Assembly (NCBI RefSeq): GCF_051014685.1
Contig: NC_135051.1
Span: 10,559,557-10,623,556, forward strand
Origin: Ptiloglossa arizonensis
Taxonomy: Eukaryota; Arthropoda; Insecta; Hymenoptera; Colletidae
DNA: 64,000 nt
Direction: 5' to 3'
Shown piece after piece: positions 34,616-45,399 of this stretch (positions are counted from its first letter, which is position 1; each line of letters opens with the position of its first letter). Below the pieces are notes generated by a model that was not told where the DNA came from, ran no database searches, and saw only the letters and a program-made list of their open reading frames with translations. A program made the position numbers and the translations under genes.

Positions 34616-34697
34616 TCTCAAAAACGTCACTTCTGTTGTTTTTTCTCTTCTCCTATCACTTCGGATCACTTGAGAAGAGATCTTTGAAGTTATTAAG

Positions 34698-34714
34698 CCC
34701 CGTACGAGCCCCCA
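34698..34714 (-). other. tRNA-Pro-type primer-binding site
   Basis: On the minus strand this reads TGGGGGCTCGTACGGGG. It fits the 3' end of eukaryotic tRNA-Pro (complement TGGGGGCTCGTCCGGGA) at all but two of 17 positions. It follows directly after the end of the LTR-like sequence at 34715-36140, which identifies that block as a 5' LTR in minus orientation. A purine-rich leader (about 34620-34697) follows before the Gypsy pol resumes. Confidence 0.7.
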
Positions 34715-36140
34715 AATAACTGTTGTACTCGTGCGGTATATCGAAGTATATTTAAGGATACTATATATTACAGTGATATAAGTATTAAACGTAGTGTTGG
34801 TGATTGGTTTCGCTTTCTACTAAGGTAGATCGACCGTGTATTAAACTAAGCTAATCGTCTTTGTGCCTTCGGCACGCGTCTTGATCGTCTTTGTTGCTTA
34901 AGTCTTACACCGGCCTTTCGTCTTAGTACGTCTTTTAATCGTCTCGTCTTATCGTCTTCGTCGTACTGTCCGCGACACACTCCATGGACATACTCTCGTC
35001 GTCGTACTCTTGCACTCAGGACACAAACTGTCCTCGAACATTCCTTTCGTACTTTATATAGTCATACCCATTCATTCTCTTTCATTCTATTCCTCAGTCT
35101 CTCTCACTTCAGACATTCGGTCACGTTTGGCCATCCTAATCGTTCGTCTTTCCCAAACACTCTTCACTTTCTCCGAACCACATGTATTTCCTTTCATCCC
35201 CATGCGTTCTCACGCTCGGTCGTCGCGCAAGACCCCGTGTAAAGGATACTCGTGCCTTCCAGGAAAGCTAGCGGACCGATCGGCGCCAAATGTTTAGTTT
35301 AACTCAAGTCCGACCGCGCGCGTTATCTTGTTTAGGCCTAAGCTCGAAGCAGGCCTAAGCGAGCGCGGAAAATCCGATACCACATATGTAGCTTTTAGAA
35401 TTAAACTGTTCGTTCTGCCCAAACGTTAGTTGTAAGATCGACCGCGTATTAAACTAAGCTAACCGTCTTTATGCCCTCGGTACGTGTCTTGATCGTCTTT
35501 GTTACTTAAGTCTTATACCGGTCTTTCGTTTTAGTGCGTCTTTTAATTGTCTCGTCTTATTGTCTTCTTACTCATACTGTCCGCGACACACTCTCCGGAC
35601 ATACCCTCGACGTCGTACTCTTACACTCAGGACACACTGTCCTGTCCTAACTTCTGGACACACTGTCCTGTCCTAACTTCTGGACACACTGTCCTGTCCT
35701 AACTTCTGGACACACTGTCCTGTCAAACGTTCCTTTCGCACTCTATATAGTCATGCCCATTCATTCTCTTTCATTCTATTCCTCAGTCTCTCTCACTTCA
35801 GGCATTCGGTCACGTTTGGCCATCCTAATCGTTCGTCTTTTCCAAAAATACACACTATTCTCTTCCACTATTTACTATTCCACATGTATTCTCTTTCATC
35901 CCCATGCATCCTTACACCTGGTCGTTGTGCAGAACCCCCTGTAAAGGGATCCTCGGGCCTATCGTAAAAACTGGCGGACAGATTGGCACCAAATGTTTAC
36001 CTCGACCCGGGTCTGTCCACAGATGCCGCCTCGTTTAGGCCAGTGGTCGAAACAGGCCCAAGTGGGCTCGAAAAATCCGATACTACCCTTCTGACGCACT
36101 AAAAGCGCTCTTCGCACAATTTACAGTATCCTGTACTCAT
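34715..36140 (-). mobile_element. LTR (about 1.4 kb) with an internal tandem duplication, inserted in Gypsy pol
   Basis: Two direct repeats, 34826-35395 and 35431-36097, start atcgaccg(t/c)gtattaaac and end aaatccgatac(c/t)ac, separated by about 45 bp. They share almost every segment but differ by many substitutions, so the duplication is old. Each carries TATATA in minus orientation (near 35056 and 35744). The block ends at a tRNA-Pro-type primer site (34698-34714). It separates the two halves of a Ty3/Gypsy pol frame, so it is a later insertion whose interior has been lost except for a short leader. The exact left terminus of the LTR and a target duplication could not be fixed by eye. Confidence 0.65.
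35627..35728. repeat. 26-bp minisatellite within the second LTR half
   Basis: ggacacactgtcctgtccta plus acttct is repeated three times with a partial fourth unit. The corresponding place in the first half (about 35016-35045) has only a single diverged version, so the expansion happened after the duplication. ggaca and tgtcc within each unit are mutually complementary. Confidence 0.9.
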
Positions 36141-36149
36141 TTAAGCGAT

Positions 36150-36960
36150 TAAAAAATTTGTGTAAATGATGCACAACACTTGGTCCATGAAGCGGTGAAA
36201 CGTCTAAGCCATGTTTCGTAGTCCACGTAACATTCAAAGGAACTCGAACGATCCTATAGATGTAGTGATGATAGTTTTGGAATATCGTCCGGGTTCACTG
36301 GTATTTCGTTGTACCCCTGCACTAAGTCTATAGTCGAGAAAACAGTTTTGCCAGCTGTACGCTGCGCAAAATCCTCAATGCGAAGCACAGGATATTTGTC
36401 TGGAATAGTTCACGCGTTTAACGTTCGGTAATCACCGCACGGTCGCCATTCGTCACCCCTCTTCAAGACCAGGTGGAGGGCCAATAACCAACAGCTGTCA
36501 AAACGGAGCGCCATTCCGTCTCTCAGCATAGTCTCGAACTCGGCCTTCACGATCTGCAGCTTGTCGAGGGTGAGACGTCGTGGCTCACAGGATACCGTGG
36601 GACCAGGCATGGTTTTGATGTGGTCACGGGTTGCGTGTTTTACCGTGCGGTAACCTCCAGATGGTCGTGTGGTGTCCAGAAATTCGACGAAGATTGTAAA
36701 GTATTTCGATTTACCGAATATCGCTTTCACACTTTCTGCGAAACCTTCAACTAGTATCTGTCTACGAGAACAAGACACAACGTGTTATCGTCGCTTTGTC
36801 TGTGTCCGTTGTCGCTACTGCAATTCTTAAACAAGAATCGCAAATCGGCCGAAGACAGTGACGAAGACCGACTTCGATGATCCCACGTCCAAGTGAGAAC
36901 GAATTCGTAGTAAGGTGCATCAGTATAGGCTCCAATAAAGCGACAAGTATTCACAATCCG
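36150..36960 (-). mobile_element. Ty3/Gypsy pol, RT N-terminal half (CsRn1/Mdg3-like)
   Basis: The minus frame 36410-36778 reads TVKHATRDHIKTMPGPTVS, then RRLTLDKLQIVKAEFETMLR, LHLVLKRGDEWRPCGDYRTL and NA. After a frameshift follow YPVLRIEDFAQRTAGKTVFS (RIEDF..-L-GK-VFS) and TIDLVQGYNEIPVNPDDIPK (36290-36350), the RT palm block with the first catalytic aspartate. FHRFMDQVLC comes at the LTR junction (about 36165-36195). IDLV-GY-QIPV-P-DIPKTAI is the form seen in CsRn1-type elements. The stretch 36780-36960 probably holds a protease remnant but is too frameshifted to be sure. YIDD lies in the missing part. Confidence 0.85.
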
Positions 36961-36990
36961 AATAATTTACTTACAGTTTAGATACTACGG

Positions 36991-37690
36991 TTGATTCAGT
37001 AAATTGTTCATAATGAAAAAATGAATAGAACTTTATATGCGTAATAATCATTAATATTTTGAAAATTATTTATTACGAAAAGAACTAATTTGTATTTATT
37101 AAAAATAATATAAATCCGCTTATACTTATTCTTATCTAGGCAAATCCTATATAATTACAATTTTCATAGAAATAAGTCACGTTGGTATTAAAACCAGTAT
37201 AAATTTTATATTGTAATTTGTAATCTAAGAAAATATAAAGATTATGGATGTTTTATTTTTAGTATGACTTGTGTTTGTGTAAATTGTAATTATATATAGA
37301 ATTCATTTAAATGGAAACGAATAGAAGCAGATTTATATTGTTTTTAATAAATACAAATCAGTTATTTTCGTTATAAGTAGTTTTCAAAATATTGATAATT
37401 ATTACGCATACTCATTTTTTCATTACGAGCAATTTATCGAATTAGTGATAGTATTAAAATGGGATCGAAATCATTCTATTTTTTAATAGCTAACATTTGA
37501 TGAACAGGCTACGTTAATGACACAATATTCTCTCTCACTCCGTCTTGTTACGGCCGCCGTTGATCTTCGTTATTGTCTTTGGCCAATGACGATTCTTGCT
37601 TGCGATCGTATAAGCGACAACGGACTACGGTTGAAGTGAGAATGTAAATACGCTGTGTCTTCTTTCTATGGACGGATAATAAACCATTCT
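36991..37690. mobile_element. Long fold-back (TIR) MITE, copy 2
   Basis: The segment 36991-37448 is a long palindrome: about 220-bp imperfect arms around a loop at about 37206-37235. The right arm and its continuation (37318-37630) match 23597-23860 with few differences. The part after 37560 (gacgattcttgcttgcgatc, cggactacgg, cggataata) corresponds to the outer arm of copy 1. The matching left outer arm is missing here, so this copy is truncated on the left. Confidence 0.75.
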
Positions 37691-37902
37691 CGCTCACAAG
37701 TCGACATGAAAACTGAAAAACTTCTATAATCAGCGTCCTAAGATCGGCGATGACGAATTGCCACGATAAATCTCACCGTAGCCCGAAATCCAGTATTATA
37801 TTCATTTTTTAATAAACTTATTAAAGATATTTATACTCACTATTAGTTACACTTATTATATTCGGGTTACTATGCTCTGGAACGTAAAGTGAAAATTACA
37901 AC

Positions 37903-38065
37903 AATGAGTCGAAAAACACGGAAAATAACAATTTTAGTAAGAAAATTTTTCTAAAATTATCAAAAGAAGGAAATTTGTATTCTCCAATAGCCAGTATAGT
38001 AAGCGGAAGTCGATTTACGGTAAAAAGTATAATTAAATGGTTTACTGTTGAACAGTTAATAATTG
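37903..38065 (+). mobile_element. Tc1-like transposase, N-terminal helix-turn-helix fragment
   Basis: From ATG at 37903: MSRKTRKITILVRK, then after a one-base shift FLKLSKEGNLYSPIASIV and FTVKSIIKWF. This is the first helix-turn-helix of Tc1-type transposases (KLHKEGKSYRKIA-IV-RS--TV-YIIKRF). Only about 50 codons are clear. The rest to 38160 has no recognisable catalytic block. Confidence 0.6.
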
Positions 38066-39200
38066 TTCTAAATAAGCAAATACGTAAATATAAAGAAAGA
38101 AATAATATTAGTTTACCTTAATATTACAAGCGATGCTACTAACTAGAGTGTTTTAAAAATTCAAAAGGCACTCGATATCAAAGTATCGATAATCAAAATA
38201 TTTGCATATCCTGGAATTTTACTAGTCGGAACAATTGAGATTGTATGTTCAGAATAGAGTTTAGGGAATAACATAACTTTTGTAGGCATTGTAAGTTTTC
38301 GTATTCGATTAAACACTAATAAAAACGATCTCTGGCGAAATAGCACAGCGTTGTTATATAACGCTCCCTGTGATAATCCGATTTAAAAGTGTCATCTCGA
38401 AGTAATGCGAGATTATAGAACATGCACTAAACATCTACTATATTGTACGACAATGATGAAAGGAAACGTAAATTGTTTTTCGTAAGAAGCAATCTTTTCA
38501 ATAAAAAGGCTTACTATAGAAATGTCAAAGCCAATATTGACACAAAATTATTAATAACAATTCGGTGTCTGAGTTAGTTATTAGTTTTACTATTAGATAC
38601 AATTGACAGCAGAAATGAATTGCAATATTTGCGATAAAACTGAAATAGATTTTGTTGCGTGAAATGTAAAATAATTTTAACGAGACAAGTAGCTGAGATA
38701 CTTCCCAAATCTACTTACAATCCATTTGAGACTTCGTTGCGAAATGATTGATTCAGGTTCCATCAAACTTCACTGACGTAAGATACGTACGTATATCAAG
38801 GTTCAGAAGTAGGTATAATGTACATATATGAAAGCAAACTGTACATTGTTGAGAGTAAACTCATTACGAGTAACATAAGTTAAGCAGTCAAGAGCATATC
38901 CACTGTAAGCAAATAGCGAATCCATACCATCTCATAAGATCCAAACGCCCCGGGGAAACATTATTCGAAACGACGACATTCATCGCAATCTGAGGACTTC
39001 ACGGTACTTTAAGTAAATATGTACACGTTCAGTCCACTTATTGCGAGATTAATAGAGAGTCATCGCGAGTCTACAGGACATGAAATAATTAATATCTATT
39101 TTTTTGTATATAGTACGGTGTTATTTTTGGTTAACATTTTTTCATACTGCTTATTATACTCTGGACAGAGATTTGTAGATGTTGTCCGGACATGGTTGTT
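38066..39200. other. Unassigned intergenic stretch
   Basis: No coding feature recognised. A short GC block (aaacgccccgggg near 38943) precedes the R1 scrap. Confidence 0.5.
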
Positions 39201-39204
39201 TCGG

Positions 39205-39640
39205 ATCGTATATGCACCGTATAAGCAAGGAAGTAACGACTTACTGCCAATGGTGCAGGGCTGGAAGTGTGCTTTGCTGGGTGGATAAGTACTGAGTTCT
39301 GATGGAAGTAATTACGAGGGACTTCTCATTGTCGGGCGTGGTGAGAATCGTGTATAAAAAACAAGATAGCTGAACATGTAACATCGTAGAAGGAGGTTGC
39401 AATGCAGGGGGCACGTGTCCGCTTGTAGGGACCCCTCAACTGGGGGGTTAGATCTGGGTTAGGTCTGGGAAAGGTTTCTTAAAGAACGCAACTGATTGTC
39501 TTGTGTTCTTGGGTTGGTTCTTCTCCTTACGAATGTAAGAAAGCGGCGGACGTGGTACGAGCTTGCCAATCCCATGCTGCTGGAAGGCCCAAAGCTGTAG
39601 TATGGGGAGGGAGGTGGTAAACGCTTAACGCGGATGATTT
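39205..39640 (+). mobile_element. R1-clade LINE, ORF2 tail and probable 3' UTR
   Basis: The reading HRISKEVTTYCQWCRAG (about 39208-39260) holds the C-x2-C of the tail and is near-identical in nucleotide sequence to the start of the R1 piece at 11806 (caccgtataag-aaggaag). DFSLSGVVRIV follows at about 39322-39350. The GC-rich DNA to about 39640 is in the place of the final codons and 3' UTR. Strongly 5'-truncated, as is common for LINE copies. Confidence 0.5.
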
Positions 39641-40885
39641 CTTTATCAAAGACAGTACACTGATTGAAGAAGATTCACCTTTAATAATATTCCGAAAATA
39701 TATAACTCTGTAATAAAATTAATGGAGTATGGTATAAATAATTAAAAAACTTCTTTGATGATGTAAAAGAATTCAAAATCTACTTTTTCTATGGTGAATT
39801 TTCAAGCTGGAAATATACCTCTACACGAATTACAGAACATGACATTTATGGGTAATTCAACGTTGGTTAATACTTCACTGCTTGAAGATTGGAAATCATA
39901 TTGCATCTATATTGGTAATTAAAAGAATATTAGATACTAGATGATCAGAAAATGCTGATACCACAACAGTCTCGTCCAAAAACTATAGTTTTTAAGAAAA
40001 ATAGATTTTTAAGAAGCTTCACAGTTAATCTTAGAAGACAAAAATCAGAAAGCTGATAAAAATTATGGAGCAAATGCTATTTTAACCAAAGTTGGGAATA
40101 ATTCTCTTGACATAGCCCTTCATACGAAAGAGATTCGATCAAGTGAGCAGAGCAGTTGAAGTTGAAATACGAGAGTTTCGATCAGTTACTAAACTTCTTA
40201 AAACGGAAAAAATATAAAATATTATGACGGGTAAAAACGAAAGCAATGGAAAAGAAAACGTAGTGTTTTGAAAAATTTTCAAAAAATAAAAGACAGTAAT
40301 TGGTATGTTGGGTGGAGTCTACGTGGTATCCCTTTTGCCTCTGTGGGCAAGAATTAAACAGACTTGCTCTTATGATAACTAAAAACGATGTTTTCAAGAA
40401 CTTCTTCAATTTCATTGTTGTTAGCCTTGTCAAAATAAATTTAATTTTTTTTAACTTTGTTTCTTTTCAAAAATATTACGGGCATCAAAGTTTCAGAGAT
40501 TTACAAAACTTTAATTCAGCACTGTTCACAGTAGCTTGCATAGCATGGTTTACATTTATTAACATACTGATTGTCACAGTGCTGTTCAATAAAACGATTT
40601 ATAACGCCGCGCTTCGCACAAACGCTACCTACAATATAAATCGATAAATCCAAATTTATATATGACTTACAAAATGACAATCGAGATTTACTAAACTTAA
40701 GAAGAAAAAAACAAACACGAAATACAGGTAAAACGGTGATCATATTTATTATATAATATTATGTCTGACAATACAGTCTAATACTCTTCGTATGTTCATC
40801 CTTTAGATTTTTCTTGGGTTGATTTACTTCTAACGATGTTTTACTTCTAAAAATATCTTTGATAATAATAAATATTCTTAAAAGT
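39641..40885. other. AT-rich stretch, possibly the decayed body of a piggyBac element
   Basis: It lies upstream of a piggyBac C-terminal motif and would be where the transposase core should sit, but I found no clear core motifs. Hydrophobic frame 40300-40647 (plus, 115 codons) has two possible membrane segments and no known family. It may be chance in AT-rich DNA. Confidence 0.3.
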
Positions 40886-40888
40886 CAA

Positions 40889-40990
40889 ATGTGTACAAAA
40901 GATAAGAAATACCATGAAATACGGTATTGTCCAGTGTGTCAAAAAAATCTAACTTTATGCGTGGAAGTGTGTTTCAAAAAATATCATTAC
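40889..40990 (+). mobile_element. piggyBac-like transposase, C-terminal cysteine-rich domain
   Basis: The frame reads YHEIRYCPVCQKNLTLCVEV then CFKKYH. The spacing C-x2-C-x6-C-x3-CF-x3-H fits the zinc-binding cysteine-rich domain at the end of piggyBac-type transposases (RY-C--C---LC--PCF--YH). The frame continues open to 41086 but without known sequence. Only this domain is recognised. Confidence 0.5.
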
Positions 40991-41089
40991 TTGTTGTACA
41001 ATTTTCATGTGTTAATATCAATCTTCATTCTTTTGGATTTATTTTTGTACAAATCAGCATTCTGCTTACAAATATATTCGCATTGAGTA

Positions 41090-41825
41090 ATTACAAGTCT
41101 GTCTTCGTATGATAACTCATAGATGGAAGTCGATATGTTAACTTTGGAAAGGCATGTTTAATGTGAATTTTCGATCAAAAAGTATTGATTATCACACTCG
41201 AATTCGATTCAATGTCTCACGAAAATCTGAATGCGAAAAGTTGATCTGTGTCCTCACCTCTATCATGATAGAGCTCTGTTTATATACATGTGTTATACAA
41301 CCCGATAAAACCGTACAACAACCATTTGTTGTTTTTGAGATCAGCTCAATCACGTATGACAATAACACAGAAACGACAAGTAGGAAAAAAATGGAGACTG
41401 CATCCATAAATTTGAAGTGTCTTGAATCGTGGAAATCCGTTTGATAAAACGGAACAGCTTCCTTGAAAGCTAAAGCTTTCCGGGTATTAATCTTAGTCGT
41501 GGCTCACTGTAGTAATTTCCAGTGCTACTGTATGCTACGATCTCCATGTTAATTAAACTTCGTCCGCTGAGCATTAGTGTCGATGTATCGCGGATGAACA
41601 TAAAGTGAAATGCTTTTAAAGATCCGTCCTTTTAATTTACTCATTACACGTACCTATGTGGTGTACTTTGGGTACATTTCCGAGCTTTACACTATTTTAT
41701 CCCCTCCCACCTTGTGCTGTGAATCTCGCATATACTCGATTTTTCTTCCCTGGCCTTTCTTTTCATTCAAATTTATTCTAGATATAGATTTCTTTTCGCA
41801 TCAACCCATCTTTCTTTATTTTTTC
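41090..41825. other. Unassigned stretch
   Basis: Frame 41154-41444 (plus) is unrecognised. Nothing else supported. Confidence 0.5.
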
Positions 41826-41828
41826 TTC

Positions 41829-41887
41829 GATCGTATCGTATCGTATCGTATCGTATCGTATCGTATCGTATCGTTATCGTTATCGTT
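41829..41887. repeat. Microsatellite (TCGTA)n then (TCGTTA)n
   Basis: About eight TCGTA units to 41870 are followed by about three TCGTTA units, within a pyrimidine-rich strand. Confidence 0.95.
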
Positions 41888-41889
41888 CT

Positions 41890-42950
41890 TTTCCTCCATT
41901 TGTCCGTTTCTTTCTCAACTATCTTTTCGATGTTCTATTTTTCCTTATGTTTAATGAGCTTGAACAACTTTGCGTTTTGGTTCGTCGTTTTAGGACGTCG
42001 TCTCTTATTTAGAAAGCCCATTTCTCCAAACATAGATTTCACAAATTCGAAAAATGGCACACAAATCATTTTATGAAATACATTACGTTAACAGAAGAAA
42101 AACCTTGAAGAATAAATTCTAGGTTATTATAGAATATTATAGAATAAATTCTATAACTAAGATACTTATAGAAAAAGCCTTTTTGTTTATTGTTACTTGA
42201 ATTTGCACGTAGATAAATATTATTTATCCAATATTTTGAGCATAATACGTCTGCCTTGTTTCTCGTAATTCTACGCAAGTAAAATTTACGGATTGTATCG
42301 ATAAAACGGTGTTTATGAAATAATAATGAATATTCAGTTTTCACTTTGTAGTTTACTATTTATTGATTAGAAAATACAACCACCGATGATGCATTTTTCT
42401 GATTTTTATTACTACACTTCCTTTGAGTTTAATTATTTGCATTCTTCGTTATAAAATTAATCCTAAATCACTCGTGAAAACTCGCGTTATCCTTCTATTT
42501 CACATTTAAAGTAGATATCTCCTAATAGTAAAATAATAACCTCCTAATACAAAACACCTTTGTTCAAAGTTTTCGTGTCCTCTCGTACATGGTTTTATCA
42601 TGATCACCTAAAATTATGCAGATTGTTTGCACATTAAGTCGAGATGAGTACCAATATTATTTTTAATCACTACAAATGACATATGTGAAACTACTCCTGA
42701 AGAGTAGTTCAGGAACGAAATCCTAGAAACAACGTGGATTATATTGCATATTATGCAAGATGTTCCCCGAAACGAAATTCATCATTTTTCAACCACTTAT
42801 GCTCTTAGAAGAAAGAAAAGATAATTATAAATATGATACAACCTCGAACAATGTATTGTGGGAGTGTGAAAGCAGATATATTCTATCATATATATTTGTG
42901 CGGTAATTTTATTTCTTTTAACATTCAAAATTTATATTTTTTGTTATATT
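41890..42950. other. AT-rich stretch without recognised features
   Basis: Contains a short imperfect repeat of tatagaata at 42120-42150. Frame 42066-42344 (minus) has no known domain. Confidence 0.5.
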
Positions 42951-42952
42951 TA

Positions 42953-43359
42953 AATATTTGCTATTATTTTATTATTACTATACGTCTTACTAATATTCTG
43001 TACAATTTTCACTGTGGTTACCTGAAAATTTGTATGCAAATAACGTTTCATTCTTTTAAATAGCACAGGCATGCATTCATAATAGAAATATTAATAACAG
43101 TTGTATTTTCAGGTGATTACAGTATTCGTAAACATAGTCTTTGTAGTTATTTGCTAATTGTAATATTTGCTATTATTTTATTATTACTATACGTCTTACT
43201 AATATTCTGTACAATTTTCACTGTGGTTACCTGAAAATTTGTATGTAAATAACGTTTCATTCTTTTAAATAACACAGGCATGCATTCATAATAGAAATAT
43301 TAATAACAGTTGTATTTTCAAGTGATTACAGTATTCGTAAACATAGTCTTTGTAGTTAT
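42953..43359. repeat. Tandem duplication of a 209-bp unit
   Basis: aatatttgctattatttta begins at 42953 and again at 43162. The two copies agree nearly everywhere to about 43150 and 43359. AT-rich and non-coding. Confidence 0.9.
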
Positions 43360-44078
43360 TCATTTATAAAAGATATTTTCGAAAATCTCAAGTATATATA
43401 ACAAAGTGGAAAATTGTAAAGCAGACATTGTATAATCGTTTATCAATATTCCAAAAACATCGAGAACAGTCGCCTTTTTTCATAGAGAATTGAACTTTTT
43501 GTGCTATTTGAGGGTATGATGCAGGGACGAAGGATTTCTGTGTTGCAAAATCTATGATTGATGTTTTTTTTTTTAGCAAAAGAGATGAGCGAATGCTCCT
43601 GTAGTCAGAGGCTTTAACAGTGTACACGTGATGTAAAGTAGATTTTTGTCAGTGCCGAATGCTGTACAAATCAAAGCCGTACAGCTGCAAAAATTTAACA
43701 GATATACAACACAATGACACGACGATCTACTATGGTAAATATAACCGAGTATGAACTTGTAAACACATTTATCTCTGTCGACGGTTCGCATAGAATTGAT
43801 TTTTAAACGTTTTGACCTCGTTTTGTTTGCATCTTCTTTAGCAACAACTAGAAAAAACATTTCTTTATTTTGCAATAAAAAAAAAAAGATAGCACTGTAT
43901 TACTATATACATTATATAATAAATACTATACAATGTATATTATTCATTTACTGAATATACATTTATCGAAACCAATGAGTTGTAAAATACGACACGATGC
44001 AATTGAAGACCACAGATTTAATAGAAATTGAAATTTTGTAATTTTTTGTTTTATACATATAAAAATATTTGTAACATA
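43360..44078. other. AT-rich stretch without recognised features
   Basis: Two overlapping minus frames (43388-43627, 43573-43875) are unrecognised. The second contains a poly-A run (43876-43888). Confidence 0.45.
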
Positions 44079-44082
44079 TTAA

Positions 44083-44322
44083 CCCTTTGCACTCGAAGCG
44101 TTTTTGCTACCTGAAACTGGCGTCTCGATGAAATCTTTTAAATCGCAAAATTAATACGGAATGGAATATTTTTATTTCAATACTTGACATACATATGTTT
44201 ACATCTTAAAAGAGTGTAATACCTAATTTCCAATTTGAATTTCAAGTCACAAAATTTCCCCGAATCGAAGGAAGTACACTAAATCGAGTGGTGATCGAGG
44301 GTCTCCTCTCGAGTTCAAAGGG
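44083..44322. mobile_element. piggyBac-type MITE, 240 bp, TTAA-flanked
   Basis: CCCTTTGCACTCGA at the left and TCGAGTTCAAAGGG at the right are inverted repeats (13 of 14), each bordered by TTAA (44079-44082, 44323-44326), the target of piggyBac-family elements. No coding inside. Confidence 0.9.
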
Positions 44323-44421
44323 TTAATAAGGTTTTTCTGATGACAATAAAACCATATACAATGTGAATTGAATAATTTTTAGTTATGGTAAGCGAGCTGC
44401 GTAATCAACAATTACGATTGG

Positions 44422-44994
44422 TTGATTACTATATATGTACTATTCGTACCTGAAATTTCACTCGTTTACCAGAAACATGGCGGACCTCCTCGTGTCGTTT
44501 CAAACAGCTTATTGCATCAACAAAAAGTAATCGATTTGTTCTGGAATGACACAAAAATTAAGAGTTTCGTCGAATACTCGATTTCAAATGGCCACACTGA
44601 CGAAAAATCTATGTGCAACTTAACGACTTCCAATTTCTCGGATTCGTTCTTCATTTTTCCTCATCTACCCTCACTTTTTCTCACACGTTGTTCTTTTCCT
44701 CGATTGCGGTTCATTATTTCTCATTTGCGCTTATTCCCTGTCCTTTTCTTTGCCGACTGTCGCTATCGGCAAAATATAAAGGCAACGAAATCGTTTGCAT
44801 TGTACCCTAGACGTATGAAAAGTTGGTCAGAATCCTTTAAGCTGAAACGACACAGGGGAAAGGTGAATCATCCACTCGCAACACTTGTAACGCGACTACT
44901 GCGCCCTTGTGCGGTCACATTCTCAGGTAGAAGTCCATCTTGTGACGAGGAACGCGAACGAAACAAAACACGAGAAAGTGAGACGCAACGATAG
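44422..44994 (+). other. Longest open frame of the window (190 codons), unidentified
   Basis: The frame runs MITIYVLFVPEISL to RESETQR. Its last 50 codons lie in the left arm of the MITE at 44840-45170, so at least that part is not host protein. The middle is rich in F, S, L and pyrimidines (TTC/CTT runs), like low-complexity DNA. In another frame an ATGGCGGAC at 44477 opens 17 codons (MADLLVSF...) before a stop, which could be a short first exon or uORF. No domain recognised. Probably not a gene. Confidence 0.2.
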
Positions 44995-45170
44995 AGTTCG
45001 CGTATGCATCTCAGATAGGTTTTCTATCTTACTTTGTCGTGTTTTGGTTCGTTCGTGTTCCTCGTCACAAGATGGACTTCTACACGTGGCCAACTTAGCC
45101 ACTAGTGACAACGTGTCTGCATAAAGTAAAGCGAGTGGACAATTCCCCTTTCCCCTGTGTCGTTTTAGCT
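44840..45170. mobile_element. TIR-rich MITE, 331 bp, TA-flanked
   Basis: Outer arms (agctgaaacgacacagggga... at 44840 and its complement ending at 45170) and inner arms (gtagaagtccatcttgtgac at about 44928 and its complement ending about 45084) pair over most of the length, leaving about 70 bp in the middle. TA lies at both outer edges (44838-44839, 45171-45172). The structure suggests a Tc1/mariner-type or fold-back MITE. No transposase. Confidence 0.85.
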
Positions 45171-45216
45171 TATTGGACGACGGCCAACATCTCGTGCATC
45201 TATGATATACGCTGTA

Positions 45217-45397
45217 AGGCTACGTGTCCATTTGAGAGTAAAACTGTCACGAGTTGCTCTCGAGAGTGTTTCTCACCAATGGAAACTGCGTTTAAGAGTC
45301 TGACAATCTCTCCCAAACGCAGTCGCCACTGCCGAGAAATACTCTCGAGAGTAACTCGCAACAGTTTTACTGTCAAATGGATACGTATCCTAAGCCT
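45217..45397. mobile_element. PIF/Harbinger-like MITE, about 180 bp
   Basis: The left arm ggctacgtgtccatttgaga pairs with the right arm ggatacgtatcctaagcc region (about 45374-45397). Pairing continues inward through gtaaaactgt and ctctcgagagt (about 45258 and 45343). TAA precedes the left end and a TTA-like triplet follows the right, consistent with the TWA target of Harbinger elements. It begins only 45 bp after another MITE ends. Its left tip resembles sequence beside the Harbinger transposase scrap at 53639. Confidence 0.65.
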
Positions 45398-45399
45398 TT

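Noticed and set aside
40300..40647. 115-codon hydrophobic frame as a possible chemoreceptor exon
   Set aside because: No receptor signature, no splice context, and AT-rich DNA produces such F/N/I-rich frames by chance.
43388..43875. Two overlapping minus frames as a possible small gene
   Set aside because: No domain and no coding-like composition; they end in a poly-A-rich stretch.
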